NCBI GenBank assembly: GCA_963169045.1
Contig: CAUJDF010000101.1
Location: 1 to 42,893 of the forward strand
DNA from: Myxococcota bacterium
GTDB lineage: Bacteria; Myxococcota_A; Bradymonadia; UBA7976; UBA1532
Reading direction: 5' to 3'
Length of the DNA: 42,893 nt
Below are positions 17,504 to 25,564 of this stretch, in pieces. The notes under the pieces are model-generated. The model made no database searches and had not been told where the DNA came from. It saw only the letters and a list, made by a program, of their open reading frames with translations. The position numbers and the translations under genes are program-made. Every line of letters begins with the position of its first letter. The first letter of the stretch is position 1.

Positions 17504-17526
17504 GTTGACATTCACAACTATTGACA
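17504..17526. promoter_or_regulatory. MarR operator-like dyad overlapping efflux promoter
   Basis: Between the MarR and tolC-like genes, GTTGACATTCACAAC (17504-17518) is an imperfect palindrome (GTTG...CAAC). TTGACA occurs twice, at 17505-17510 and 17521-17526. The first can serve as a -35 for the rightward promoter with TACATC (17529-17534) as a weak -10. This region is clearly AT-richer than its surroundings. It is the obvious binding site for the MarR product and would block both promoters. If this -10 is right, transcription begins within a few bases of the tolC ATG at 17545. Confidence 0.5.
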
Positions 17527-17544
17527 AGTACATCCATCCGCCGA

Positions 17545-18939
17545 ATGGCCACCCGCGTTCCCATCGGCATCCCGATCCTCCTCGTGTTGATGGCGTCGCC
17601 GGGCCGCGCGGCGGAGCCGCCGGCAGCCGCGCCGCCGCGCTTCGAGCCGAAGATCGAGGACGCGATGCTCGCGCCGGTGCCGCGCGCCGCGCGCGAGGTG
17701 CGCACGTGGGACGAGGCGCGCGCGCTCCTGAACGAGCGCTCGACCGACCTGCGCGCCGCCGCCGCCGGCATCGACCGCGCCGAGGGCCGCTGGCGGCAGG
17801 CGCTCTCGGTGCTGCTCCCGAACGCGCGTCTGCAGGGCGCGCTCGCCTACGACCTGCTCAACCCCGACTCGCCCTCCTTCGCGGCGATCGGCGCCGGCGC
17901 GGCGGCCGCGGGCGACGGCGATCCGCCGAGCGTGCCGACGGCCGTCGCCAGCGCCAGCGTCACGCAGTCGGTCGTCGACCTCGCCGCCTGGCGCGGGCTG
18001 TCGAGCGCCGAGGCCGGGCAACGCGGCGCCGAAGCCACGCTCGACGACGTCCGCCGGCGCGTCACCCAGGGCCTCGCGCGCGCGCTCGTCGCCGTCGTCT
18101 CCGCCGAGCGCGCCGCCGAGATCAACCGCCTCTCGCTGCGCCAGTCGCTCGAGCGCGACGCGCTGACCGAGCGCATCTTCCAGCTCGGCGCCGGCACCCA
18201 GCTCGACGTGGTGCGCGTCCGCCAGGACGTCGCCACCGCCCGCGGCGCCCTCATCGCCGGCGACGAGCTGGTCCGCCGCACGCGCGAGGCGCTCGGCCTC
18301 GCCCTCGGCCTCCCCGAAGAGGTCGGCGTGCCGCCCGCGTTCGACCTCGACGGCCTGCCGGCGGCGCTGCGCGAGGCCTGCGCGCCGCTTCGCGCCGTCA
18401 CGGAGCGCGACGACGTCCGCGCCGCCGAGGCGCAGGTCGAGGTCGCCGAGGAGAGCCGCCGCCAGGCGCGCGCGGGGTACTACCCGACGCTCGGCGTCAG
18501 CAGCAGCGTCGTCGCGCTCACGACCGACCCCGGCCCCGGCCGCTTCGCCACCTGGAACATCGCCGCGCTGGTCTCGGTGCCGCTGTGGGAGGGCGGGTTG
18601 CGCGCCGGCCTCGTCGACGAGCGGCGCGGGATCGCCGAGCAGGCCGGGCAGGTGGCCGAAGCGACGCGCCGCGGCGCGACAGTGGAGGTGGAGCGCGCCG
18701 CACGCCAGGCGCGCACCGCCGAGGCCCTGCTCGCGTCGGCGGTCGAGGTGCGCGACCTCGCCCGCCGGCAGGACGAGCTGACCCGGCGCTCCTTCGAGAT
18801 CGGCCGGGCGACGAGCCTGGACCTCGTCCTGAGCGCGGCCGTGCTGCGACAGGCGGAGCTCTCGGTGGCGCTGCGCGAGTTCGAGTGGGTGACGGCGCGT
18901 CTCGACGCGTTCCTGACCGGGGCACGGTGCGATCGATGA
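17545..18939 (+). CDS. TolC-family outer-membrane efflux channel (RND operon)
   Basis: A 464-residue outer-membrane factor. The ATG at 17545 is followed by a signal peptide (VPIGIPILLVLMASPGRAAE). An upstream in-frame TTG at 17521 is within the operator. The two internal repeats of the OEP fold are visible: a first half with long helices (WDEARALLNERSTDLRAAAAGIDRAEGRWRQA), then YYPTLGVSSSV and a VPLWEGGLRAGLVDERRGIAEQ turn in the second half. No Shine-Dalgarno precedes the ATG, which suggests a leaderless or weakly initiated message. The gene overlaps the adaptor start (ATGA at 18936-18939). With the adaptor and RND permease it forms a complete tripartite pump. Confidence 0.9.
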   Translation: MATRVPIGIPILLVLMASPGRAAEPPAAAPPRFEPKIEDAMLAPVPRAAREVRTWDEARALLNERSTDLRAAAAGIDRAEGRWRQALSVLLPNARLQGALAYDLLNPDSPSFAAIGAGAAAAGDGDPPSVPTAVASASVTQSVVDLAAWRGLSSAEAGQRGAEATLDDVRRRVTQGLARALVAVVSAERAAEINRLSLRQSLERDALTERIFQLGAGTQLDVVRVRQDVATARGALIAGDELVRRTREALGLALGLPEEVGVPPAFDLDGLPAALREACAPLRAVTERDDVRAAEAQVEVAEESRRQARAGYYPTLGVSSSVVALTTDPGPGRFATWNIAALVSVPLWEGGLRAGLVDERRGIAEQAGQVAEATRRGATVEVERAARQARTAEALLASAVEVRDLARRQDELTRRSFEIGRATSLDLVLSAAVLRQAELSVALREFEWVTARLDAFLTGARCDR

Positions 18940-20060
18940 AGCGGATGTGGCTGGCAGCGCTGCTGTTCGTGGTCGGGTGCGGCGAGAAGGCTGCGCCGCC
19001 GGGCGCTGGCAAGGCCCCGCCGCCGCGCGAGGTCGAGGTGCTGACGCTGGCGCCGTCGGAGGTGCGCGAGACGGGCGAGTACCTCGGATCGCTGCTGTCG
19101 CGCGAGAGCGTGACGGTGCTGCCGCAGGTGGCCGGTTACGTCCGGGCCATCCACGTGAAGCCCGGACAGAAGGTCGAGGCCGGCGAGACGCTGGTCGAGA
19201 TCGACGCGCGCCAGGAGACGGCGGCGCTCGACAGCGCGCAGGCGCAGGCGGGCTCCGCCCAGGCGCAGCTCGAGCTCGCGCGCACGACGGTCGCCCGCAC
19301 CGAGTCGCTCTACAACGAGGGGCTCGTCAGCGCCCAGGAGCTCGACCGCGCGCGCGCCGACGTGCGCGCCGCCGAGGCCGCCGCGCGCGCCGCCGGGGCC
19401 GGCGTGGCGCAGGCGCGCGTCCAGCTGCAGTACCACGCGATCAAGGCCGCCGTGCCCGGCGTCATCGGCGAGGTGCCGGTGCGCCTCGGCGGCTACGTCA
19501 CCCCGACCACCCTGCTGACCACGATCGCCCAGGCGGACGTGCTCGAGGTGAGCGTCGCCATCCCCGCGACGCGGGCGCGCACGGTCACGAGCGAGACGCC
19601 GGTGGAGGTGCTCGACGCGTCCGGCGGCGTCGTCGTGCGCTCCACCGTGTACTTCGTCGCGCCGCAGGCCGATCCGCGCACGCAGCTCGTCGAGGTGAAG
19701 GCCGTCTTCCCCAACCGCGCCGGGATGCGCCCGAGCGAGCTCGTCCGCACGCGCCTCGTCTACTCGACGCGCGAGGCGCTGCAGGTGCCGGCCCTCTCGG
19801 TCGTGCGCCAGAGCGGGCAGCCGTTCGTCTTCACGGTCGTCGAGAAGGACGGCAAGACGCTCGTCGAGCGCCGCCCGGTGACGCTCGGCGCGCTCGGCGA
19901 GCAGAGCTACGTCCTCGAGGGTGGCCTCGCCCCCGGCACGAAGATCGCGGTCTCGTCGCTGCAGATGCTGCGCGACGGCGCGCCGATCGTCCCCAAGCCG
20001 GCGGCGCCGGCGCCCGCCGCCTCGGACGCCCGCGTCGGCTCCCCGCCGAGCGGAGGCTGA
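18936..20060 (+). CDS. RND efflux periplasmic adaptor lipoprotein
   Basis: A 374-residue membrane-fusion protein of the AcrA/MexA type. The signal sequence ends in a lipobox (FVVGC, Cys at about residue 11). A lipoyl/barrel-sandwich half (VLPQVAGYVRAIHVKPGQKVEAGETLVEID) is followed by an alpha-hairpin (about 90-160, AQAQLELARTTVARTESLYNEGLVSAQELDRARADV). Then come the second lipoyl half (IKAAVPGVIGEVPVRLGGYV), a beta-barrel and a membrane-proximal domain ending VLEGGLAPGTKIAVSSLQMLRDGAPI. It bridges the inner-membrane pump to the TolC-like channel. It overlaps the channel gene by 4 bp; the permease follows after 6 bp. Confidence 0.92.
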   Translation: MKRMWLAALLFVVGCGEKAAPPGAGKAPPPREVEVLTLAPSEVRETGEYLGSLLSRESVTVLPQVAGYVRAIHVKPGQKVEAGETLVEIDARQETAALDSAQAQAGSAQAQLELARTTVARTESLYNEGLVSAQELDRARADVRAAEAAARAAGAGVAQARVQLQYHAIKAAVPGVIGEVPVRLGGYVTPTTLLTTIAQADVLEVSVAIPATRARTVTSETPVEVLDASGGVVVRSTVYFVAPQADPRTQLVEVKAVFPNRAGMRPSELVRTRLVYSTREALQVPALSVVRQSGQPFVFTVVEKDGKTLVERRPVTLGALGEQSYVLEGGLAPGTKIAVSSLQMLRDGAPIVPKPAAPAPAASDARVGSPPSGG

Positions 20061-20066
20061 CCCCCC

Positions 20067-23000
20067 GTGTTCGTCGACTTCTTCATCCGCCGCCCGGTCT
20101 TCGCGATCGTCTGCTCGATCCTCATCACGCTCGCCGGCGCGCTGACGATCAACAGCCTGCCGATCGCGCAGTACCCGGACCTCGCGCCGCCGCAGGTCAC
20201 GGTGACGAGCACCTACGTCGGCGCCAGCTCCGACGTCGTCGAGACGGCGGTGACGATCCCGCTCGAACAGGAGCTCAACGGCGTCGAGGGGATGCGCTAC
20301 ATCGCCTCGACGAGCAGCAACGACGGCATCAGCACCGTCACCATCACCTTCGACCCGACCCGCAACATCGACGTGGCCGCCGTCGACGTGCAGAACCGCG
20401 TCAGCCGCGCCGCCGCCCGCCTGCCGGCCCAGGTCAACCAGGCGGGCATCGTCGTCAACAAGACCTCGAGCCAGCTGTTGATCGCCTTCGGCATGTTCAC
20501 CGAAGACAACCGCTACGACACCAACTTCCTCAGCAATTACGCGGATGTGTATCTGCGCGACGCGCTCAAGCGCGTGCCGGGTGTCGGCGAGGTCCGCATC
20601 TTCGGCGAGCGGAAGTTCTCGATGCGCGTGTGGCTCGACCCCACCGAGCTCGCGCGCCGCAAGCTGACCGCGCAGGACGTCGTGCGCGCGCTGCAGGAGC
20701 AGAACCTGCAGGTCGCCGCCGGCCAGGTGGGCCAGCCGCCGCACGACGCCGCGCAGCCCTACCAGATCGCGGTGCGCGCCCGCGGCCGCCTCGTCGAGCC
20801 CGCCGAGTTCGGCGACATCGTCGTCCAGCGCGGCGAGGACGGCAGCCTCGTCCGCCTGAAGGACGTCGCGCGCGCCGAGCTCGGCGCCGAGAACTACGGC
20901 CAGATGCTGCGCTTCAGCGGCCGGCTCGGCGTGGGCCTCGGCGTCTTCCAGCTGCCCACGGCGAACGCGCTCGACGTGCGCGACGGCGTGGTCGCCGAGA
21001 TGCAGCGCCTGTCGAAGCAGTTCCCGCCCGGCCTGCAGTACGCCACCGGCACCGACACGACGCTCGCCGTGCGCGCCAGCATCCACGAGGTGAACAAGAC
21101 GCTGGCCGAAGCCATCGGCCTCGTCATCCTGGTCATCTTCCTGTTCCTGCACGGGTGGCGCAGCGTGCTCATCACCGCGTTCACGCTGCCCGTGTCGCTG
21201 ATCGGCACCTTCGCGTTCGTGAAGCTCTTCGGCTTCTCGATCAACACCCTGACGCTGTTCGGCCTGACGCTGGCGACCGGCCTCGTCGTCGACGATGCCA
21301 TCGTGGTCATCGAGAACATCGAGCGTCTCATGACCACCCGCAGGCTGCCGGCGCGGCAGGCGGCGAGCGAAGGCATGAAGGAGGTGGCCGGCGCGGTCGT
21401 GGCCATCTCGATCGCGCTCGTGGCGGTGTTCCTGCCGGTGGCGCTCTTTCCTGGCACGACCGGCCAGATCTACCGGCAGTTCGCGCTGACGATCACCGCC
21501 TCGGTGGCGCTCTCGACGTTCTGCGCGCTCACGCTCACGCCGGCGCTCAGCGCGCGCATGCTGGCGCACCACCACGGCGAGAAGTGGATCGGCTTCCGCA
21601 AGATCGACGCGATGCTCGACTGGACGCGCGCGCGCTATGGCAACCTGCTGCGGCGCATCCTGCGGCACCCGTTCCTCGTGCTCGTCGCCTTCCTCGGATG
21701 CCTCGTCGGCACGGTGCTGCTCTTCCGCGCCGTGCCCACCGGCTTCATCCCCGACGAGGACCAGGGCTACATCATCGTCTCGGTGCAGGGCCCCGAAGGC
21801 ATGTCGCTCGCGCAGACGACGAAGGTGCTCGAGCAGGTCGAGGGGGTGTTGCGAGCGCAGCCGGAGGTGACGGCGATGTTCGCCGTCGGCGGCTTCTCGT
21901 TCGGCGGCACGGGCCCCAATCTGGCGACCATCTTCACGCTGCTGAAGCCGTGGGACGAGCGGAAGGGACGCGAGCACTCCGTCGCGGGCGTCGTCGAGCG
22001 CCTGCGCGGACCGTTCGCGCGCATCGGCGGCGCGCGCGTGGTGCCGTTCCAGCCGCCGGCCATCCGCGGCGTCGGCACCGTCGGCGGCTTTCAGTTCGTC
22101 GTCGAGGACACGTCGACGGGACGCTCCCTCGCCGAGCTCGCCGCCGCCACCGGCGCGCTCGTGGCGCGGGCGAACGAGGACCCGCGCCTGCGCGGCATCT
22201 TCACCGCGTTCACCGCCGATACGCCCATCCTCGACGTCGAGGTGGACCGCGCCCGCGCCAAGGCGCTCGGCCTGCCGATCGGCGATGTGTTCGGCACCCT
22301 GCAGCTCTTCATGGGCAGCCTGTACGTCAACGACTTCAACTACGCCAGCCGCACCTATCGGGTGTACGTCCAGGCCGAGGAGCAGTTCCGCAACACGCCC
22401 CAGGACATCGGCGCCTTCTACGTGCGCAGCGAGCAGGGCGACATGATCCCGCTCGAGTCGCTCGTGCGCGTGACGCCGACGACCTCGGCGCAGGTCATCC
22501 GCCACTACAACCTGTTCCGCTCCGCGGAGGTCAACGGCCAGAGCGCGCCCGGCGTCTCGTCGGGCGAGGCGCTCGCGGCGATGGAGGAGATCGCGGCGGC
22601 CACGCTGCCCGAGGGCGTCGTCGGCGAGTGGACCGGCCTGAGCCTCGAGCAGAAGGAGAGCGGCGGGCAGACGCTGATGATCTTCGCGCTCGGCGTGCTC
22701 TTCGTCTTCCTCGTGCTCGCCGCCCAGTACGAGAGCTTCGTGCTGCCGTTCGTGATCATCCTGTCGGTGCCGCTCGCCGTGCTCGGCGCCCTGGGATTGC
22801 AGGCCGCGCGCGGCTACGCCAACGACGTGTTCTGCCAGGTCGGCCTCGTGATGCTCGTCGGGCTCGCCAGCAAGAACGCCATCCTCATCGTCGAGTTCGC
22901 CGAGCAGCTGCGCGAGCGGGGCCGGGGCCCGGTCGAGGCCGTCATCGAGGCCGCCGAGATCCGCCTGCGCCCCATCCTGATGACGTCGATCGCGTTCCTG

Positions 23001-23198
23001 CTCGGCGTCGTCCCGCTGATGCTCGCCAGCGGCGCCGGCGCCGCCGCGCGCAACTCGCTCGGCACGACCGTGTTCGGCGGGATGCTCGCGTCGACGGTGG
23101 TGAACGCGGTGTTCATCCCCGGTCTGTACGTGCTCGTGCGCGGCCGGAAGAAGGCCGTGCCGGCGCCGGATCCCGAGCCGCAGCCGTCGGCGCCCTGA
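20067..23198 (+). CDS. HAE1-type RND multidrug efflux permease
   Basis: A 1043-residue AcrB/MexB-like pump, of full family length. It begins at a GTG (20067) with CGGAGG at 20051-20056 upstream; MFVDFFIRRPVFAIVCSILI is a canonical RND N-terminus. The proton-relay aspartates D409-D410 lie in the fourth transmembrane helix (GLVVDDAIVVIEN). The two periplasmic loops and the second half start (LVLVAFLGCLVGTVLLFRAVP, VPTGFIPDEDQGYI) are intact. The late motif VGLASKNAILIVEFAEQLRERG is also present. It exports hydrophobic compounds from membrane and periplasm by proton exchange. It is the last gene of the MarR-divergent operon and is convergent with the Cys-rich lipoprotein gene, 27 bp away. Confidence 0.95.
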   Translation: MFVDFFIRRPVFAIVCSILITLAGALTINSLPIAQYPDLAPPQVTVTSTYVGASSDVVETAVTIPLEQELNGVEGMRYIASTSSNDGISTVTITFDPTRNIDVAAVDVQNRVSRAAARLPAQVNQAGIVVNKTSSQLLIAFGMFTEDNRYDTNFLSNYADVYLRDALKRVPGVGEVRIFGERKFSMRVWLDPTELARRKLTAQDVVRALQEQNLQVAAGQVGQPPHDAAQPYQIAVRARGRLVEPAEFGDIVVQRGEDGSLVRLKDVARAELGAENYGQMLRFSGRLGVGLGVFQLPTANALDVRDGVVAEMQRLSKQFPPGLQYATGTDTTLAVRASIHEVNKTLAEAIGLVILVIFLFLHGWRSVLITAFTLPVSLIGTFAFVKLFGFSINTLTLFGLTLATGLVVDDAIVVIENIERLMTTRRLPARQAASEGMKEVAGAVVAISIALVAVFLPVALFPGTTGQIYRQFALTITASVALSTFCALTLTPALSARMLAHHHGEKWIGFRKIDAMLDWTRARYGNLLRRILRHPFLVLVAFLGCLVGTVLLFRAVPTGFIPDEDQGYIIVSVQGPEGMSLAQTTKVLEQVEGVLRAQPEVTAMFAVGGFSFGGTGPNLATIFTLLKPWDERKGREHSVAGVVERLRGPFARIGGARVVPFQPPAIRGVGTVGGFQFVVEDTSTGRSLAELAAATGALVARANEDPRLRGIFTAFTADTPILDVEVDRARAKALGLPIGDVFGTLQLFMGSLYVNDFNYASRTYRVYVQAEEQFRNTPQDIGAFYVRSEQGDMIPLESLVRVTPTTSAQVIRHYNLFRSAEVNGQSAPGVSSGEALAAMEEIAAATLPEGVVGEWTGLSLEQKESGGQTLMIFALGVLFVFLVLAAQYESFVLPFVIILSVPLAVLGALGLQAARGYANDVFCQVGLVMLVGLASKNAILIVEFAEQLRERGRGPVEAVIEAAEIRLRPILMTSIAFLLGVVPLMLASGAGAAARNSLGTTVFGGMLASTVVNAVFIPGLYVLVRGRKKAVPAPDPEPQPSAP

Positions 23199-23225
23199 CA
23201 CCGGTAACGGCTCGGCGCCGCGCCG

Positions 23226-24398
23226 TCAGTTCGGCACGCAGGTGCCGGCGCCGCAATCGAAGCGGTGGCCGGCGGAGCAGCCGACCAGCCCGCGGCCCGG
23301 ACAGTCGACGACGCTGGCGCAGTCGGTGGTCGACCGGAAGCACGCCGCGCCGGCCGCGACGTCGCAGAACAGGGGCCGCTCCGCGTCGCAGCACTTGAAC
23401 TCGCCGGCCGCCGAGCAGTGGGGCGTCTCGCCGGGATCGCACGCCCGCCACTGGCCGCCGCACTGTCGGATCGTGCTGCAGTCGGTGCCCGTGGTCCAGC
23501 AGCCCTCGTTGCCGAAGGACGGGTCGCAGAAGGTGCTGTAATCGCCGCTGCAGCAGTAGAAGTTGCCGCCGCTTCCGCACCAAGGCGTCTGTCCGTGGTC
23601 GCAGGCCCACCAGCGGCCGCCGCAGCGCCGGATCGTGCTGCAATCCGTGTCGGTGTCCCAACAGCCCTCTGCGGCGGATGCGACGTCGCAGAACGTGGTT
23701 CGCTCTCCGCCGCAGCAGTAGAAGCCACCGCCGCTGCCGCAATGCGGCGCCTCGCCCGCGTCGCAGGCGTTCCGCTCGCCGTCGCACAGCGTGGCGGTCG
23801 TGCAGTCGGTGCCGCGCGGGTAGCAACCGAAGAGCTCGCCCGGCCGGTCGCAGGGCTGCTCGTCGTCGCCGCAGCAGGCCACGCGCCCGTCCAGGCAGTG
23901 CGCCACGGTGTTCGCGGGGCACTCGGGGCAGCGGCCGGCGCAGCGTTCGCTGCCGTCCGGGCAGGGAGAGCAGCGGCCGTCGACGCAGTGCTCGCCGGGA
24001 TCGCAGCTGTTTCCGCACCGGCCGCAGGCGCGGGTGGACCGCTGCAGGTCCTCGCACGAGGCGGCGCAGGCGGTGAGGCCTTCGGGGCACACGCACTCGC
24101 CCGCGGAGCACGTCATGCCTTCGCCGCAGCGTTTGCCGCAGCGGCCGCAGTGCCGCTCGTCGATGTCCACGTCCACGCAGCGACCGTCGCAGCGCTCGGT
24201 CAGCGGCGGGCAGTCGATGTCGGGCGGCGGCTCGAACCCGCCGTCGCACGGCGACGACCCCGGCACGTCGAGCCCGCAGGCGATCGGCGCGGCGTCGGCC
24301 GCCGCCGTCTCTTCGTCGATCTCGTAGGCGTCGAGCCCGAGGATCGCGTTGCACGCGGCCGTCAGCGCGGCCACACCCAGCACCGTCGCCAGGCGCAT
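23226..24398 (-). CDS. cysteine-rich lipoprotein with tandem Cys modules
   Basis: A 390-residue lipoprotein. The signal ends LTAAC and the mature protein starts CNAILGLDAYE, a signature seen on many Polyangia lipoproteins. The first half has short GxCV/CGRCGxxC units of the kind found in myxobacterial Cys-rich surface proteins (CGRCGKRCGEGMTCSAGECVCPEG). From about residue 175 there are about four copies of a roughly 58-residue module: ACDxGETPHCGSGGxFYCCxG...FCD...EGCWxTxTDCSTIRxCGG. All Cys are probably disulfide-bonded. The start ATG overlaps the stop of the upstream TPR gene (TGATG), so it is co-translated with the kinase operon. Function unknown; possibly a surface receptor or substrate for the kinase system. 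Confidence 0.8.
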   Translation of the reverse strand: MRLATVLGVAALTAACNAILGLDAYEIDEETAAADAAPIACGLDVPGSSPCDGGFEPPPDIDCPPLTERCDGRCVDVDIDERHCGRCGKRCGEGMTCSAGECVCPEGLTACAASCEDLQRSTRACGRCGNSCDPGEHCVDGRCSPCPDGSERCAGRCPECPANTVAHCLDGRVACCGDDEQPCDRPGELFGCYPRGTDCTTATLCDGERNACDAGEAPHCGSGGGFYCCGGERTTFCDVASAAEGCWDTDTDCSTIRRCGGRWWACDHGQTPWCGSGGNFYCCSGDYSTFCDPSFGNEGCWTTGTDCSTIRQCGGQWRACDPGETPHCSAAGEFKCCDAERPLFCDVAAGAACFRSTTDCASVVDCPGRGLVGCSAGHRFDCGAGTCVPN

Positions 24399-25564
24399 CA
24401 GAACGTCCCTCCCAGCCCGAAGCCCCCCGGCCGGGGGACGATGGTGGCCGATCCGCCGCCGTCGAGCGCGAGCATCGCCACGCCCACGGCGACGCCGACG
24501 AGGCCCACGCCGACGCCGCCGGTCGCGACCCAGCCCCATGTGCGCGCGGCGTCGAGGTCGTCCTCGGCGGAGGGCGGACAGCGGTTGCCGTCGCACGCGT
24601 CGTCGAGATCGCCGCGCAGACCGAGGACGTGGACGCCCGCCGCGGCCCCGCCGGCGAGCACGACCGCGCCCGCGCCGAGCACCCACCAGCCGGCGGCGCT
24701 TCGAGGCGCGGCCGTCGCCGTCGCCGAGGGGTGGCCGCCGGCGGGCACGGCGTCGGCGGGGGGCTCGGGCGGCGGCGTGGCGTCGACGGGCGACGACGCG
24801 GTCGCTCGCGTCGGGCCGCCGAACACCAGGCGCTTGCCCGGCGCCAGCCGCACCTCATGCCAGCTGCGCTCGGCGCCGCGCACCACGATCTCCACCGTGT
24901 GCTTGCCCGGTGCGATCGGTCCCATGGTCAAAGGACCAGGCACCGGCGCCCGCCCGTCCACGCTGACCTCCGCCTGCACCTCGACGCGGAGCTCGGCGGG
25001 GAAGGCGATCCGCGCGCGCGCGTCGCCCCCCGCGGGCACGTCGACCTCCGTCGACGCGGCGATGCCGTCCGACGACCAGCCGCTCACGGTGCGGCGGCCG
25101 GCGGCCACCCGTCGCCACACGACCGGACAGGGCGTCGCGGGCCGGCTGCCCTGGAGGGTCACGCGCGCGTCGGCGTCGCACTCGACGGTCACCGTGCCCA
25201 GGGCGGTCCGTTCGAGGTTGGCGATGCGTTCGCGCGCGGCCTGGTGGCTGTCCTCGTCGTCGGGCAGGCGCAGGTAGCGCTCGAAGTGCTCGGCGGCCTC
25301 CTCGAAGCGGCCGAGCTCCTCGAGGCAGCGCGCGATGTTGAAGCGGATGCCGGCGCGGTCGCCGTACTCGTCGCCCCGCGGATCGGCGCGCTGGAACTCG
25401 GCGAGGGCCGCGGCGTAGTCGCCCGCCTTGAAGAGCGCGACCCCGCGCTGGATGTGCGCCTCGACGTCGGGCGGGGGCTGCGCGCCCGCCCGCGGAGCCG
25501 CGGTGGACAGTCCGGCCGCGAGGCACAGCGACGCGGAGATCTTCAGGGCAGACGGGCTCTTCAC
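24398..25564 (-). CDS. exported TPR protein with PEGA-like region and C-terminal membrane helices
   Basis: A 388-residue protein starting at a GTG that overlaps the stop of the kinase gene (GTGA, 25564-25561). A signal peptide (SASLCLAAGLSTAAPRAGAQ) is followed by TPR units at about 33-125 (HIQRGVALFKAGDYAAALAEFQRAD, IRFNIARCLEELGRFEEAAEHFERYL). A beta-rich stretch follows at about 130-255, with PEGA-type character (VTVECDADARVTLQG, VEVQAEVSVDGRAPVPGPLTMGPIAPGKHTVEI). A Pro/Ala linker leads to two hydrophobic segments (about 290-315 and 340-362). Such TPR/PEGA proteins are common beside Ser/Thr kinases in Polyangia. It is probably an envelope sensor or scaffold for the kinase. Confidence 0.8.
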   Translation of the reverse strand: MKSPSALKISASLCLAAGLSTAAPRAGAQPPPDVEAHIQRGVALFKAGDYAAALAEFQRADPRGDEYGDRAGIRFNIARCLEELGRFEEAAEHFERYLRLPDDEDSHQAARERIANLERTALGTVTVECDADARVTLQGSRPATPCPVVWRRVAAGRRTVSGWSSDGIAASTEVDVPAGGDARARIAFPAELRVEVQAEVSVDGRAPVPGPLTMGPIAPGKHTVEIVVRGAERSWHEVRLAPGKRLVFGGPTRATASSPVDATPPPEPPADAVPAGGHPSATATAAPRSAAGWWVLGAGAVVLAGGAAAGVHVLGLRGDLDDACDGNRCPPSAEDDLDAARTWGWVATGGVGVGLVGVAVGVAMLALDGGGSATIVPRPGGFGLGGTF

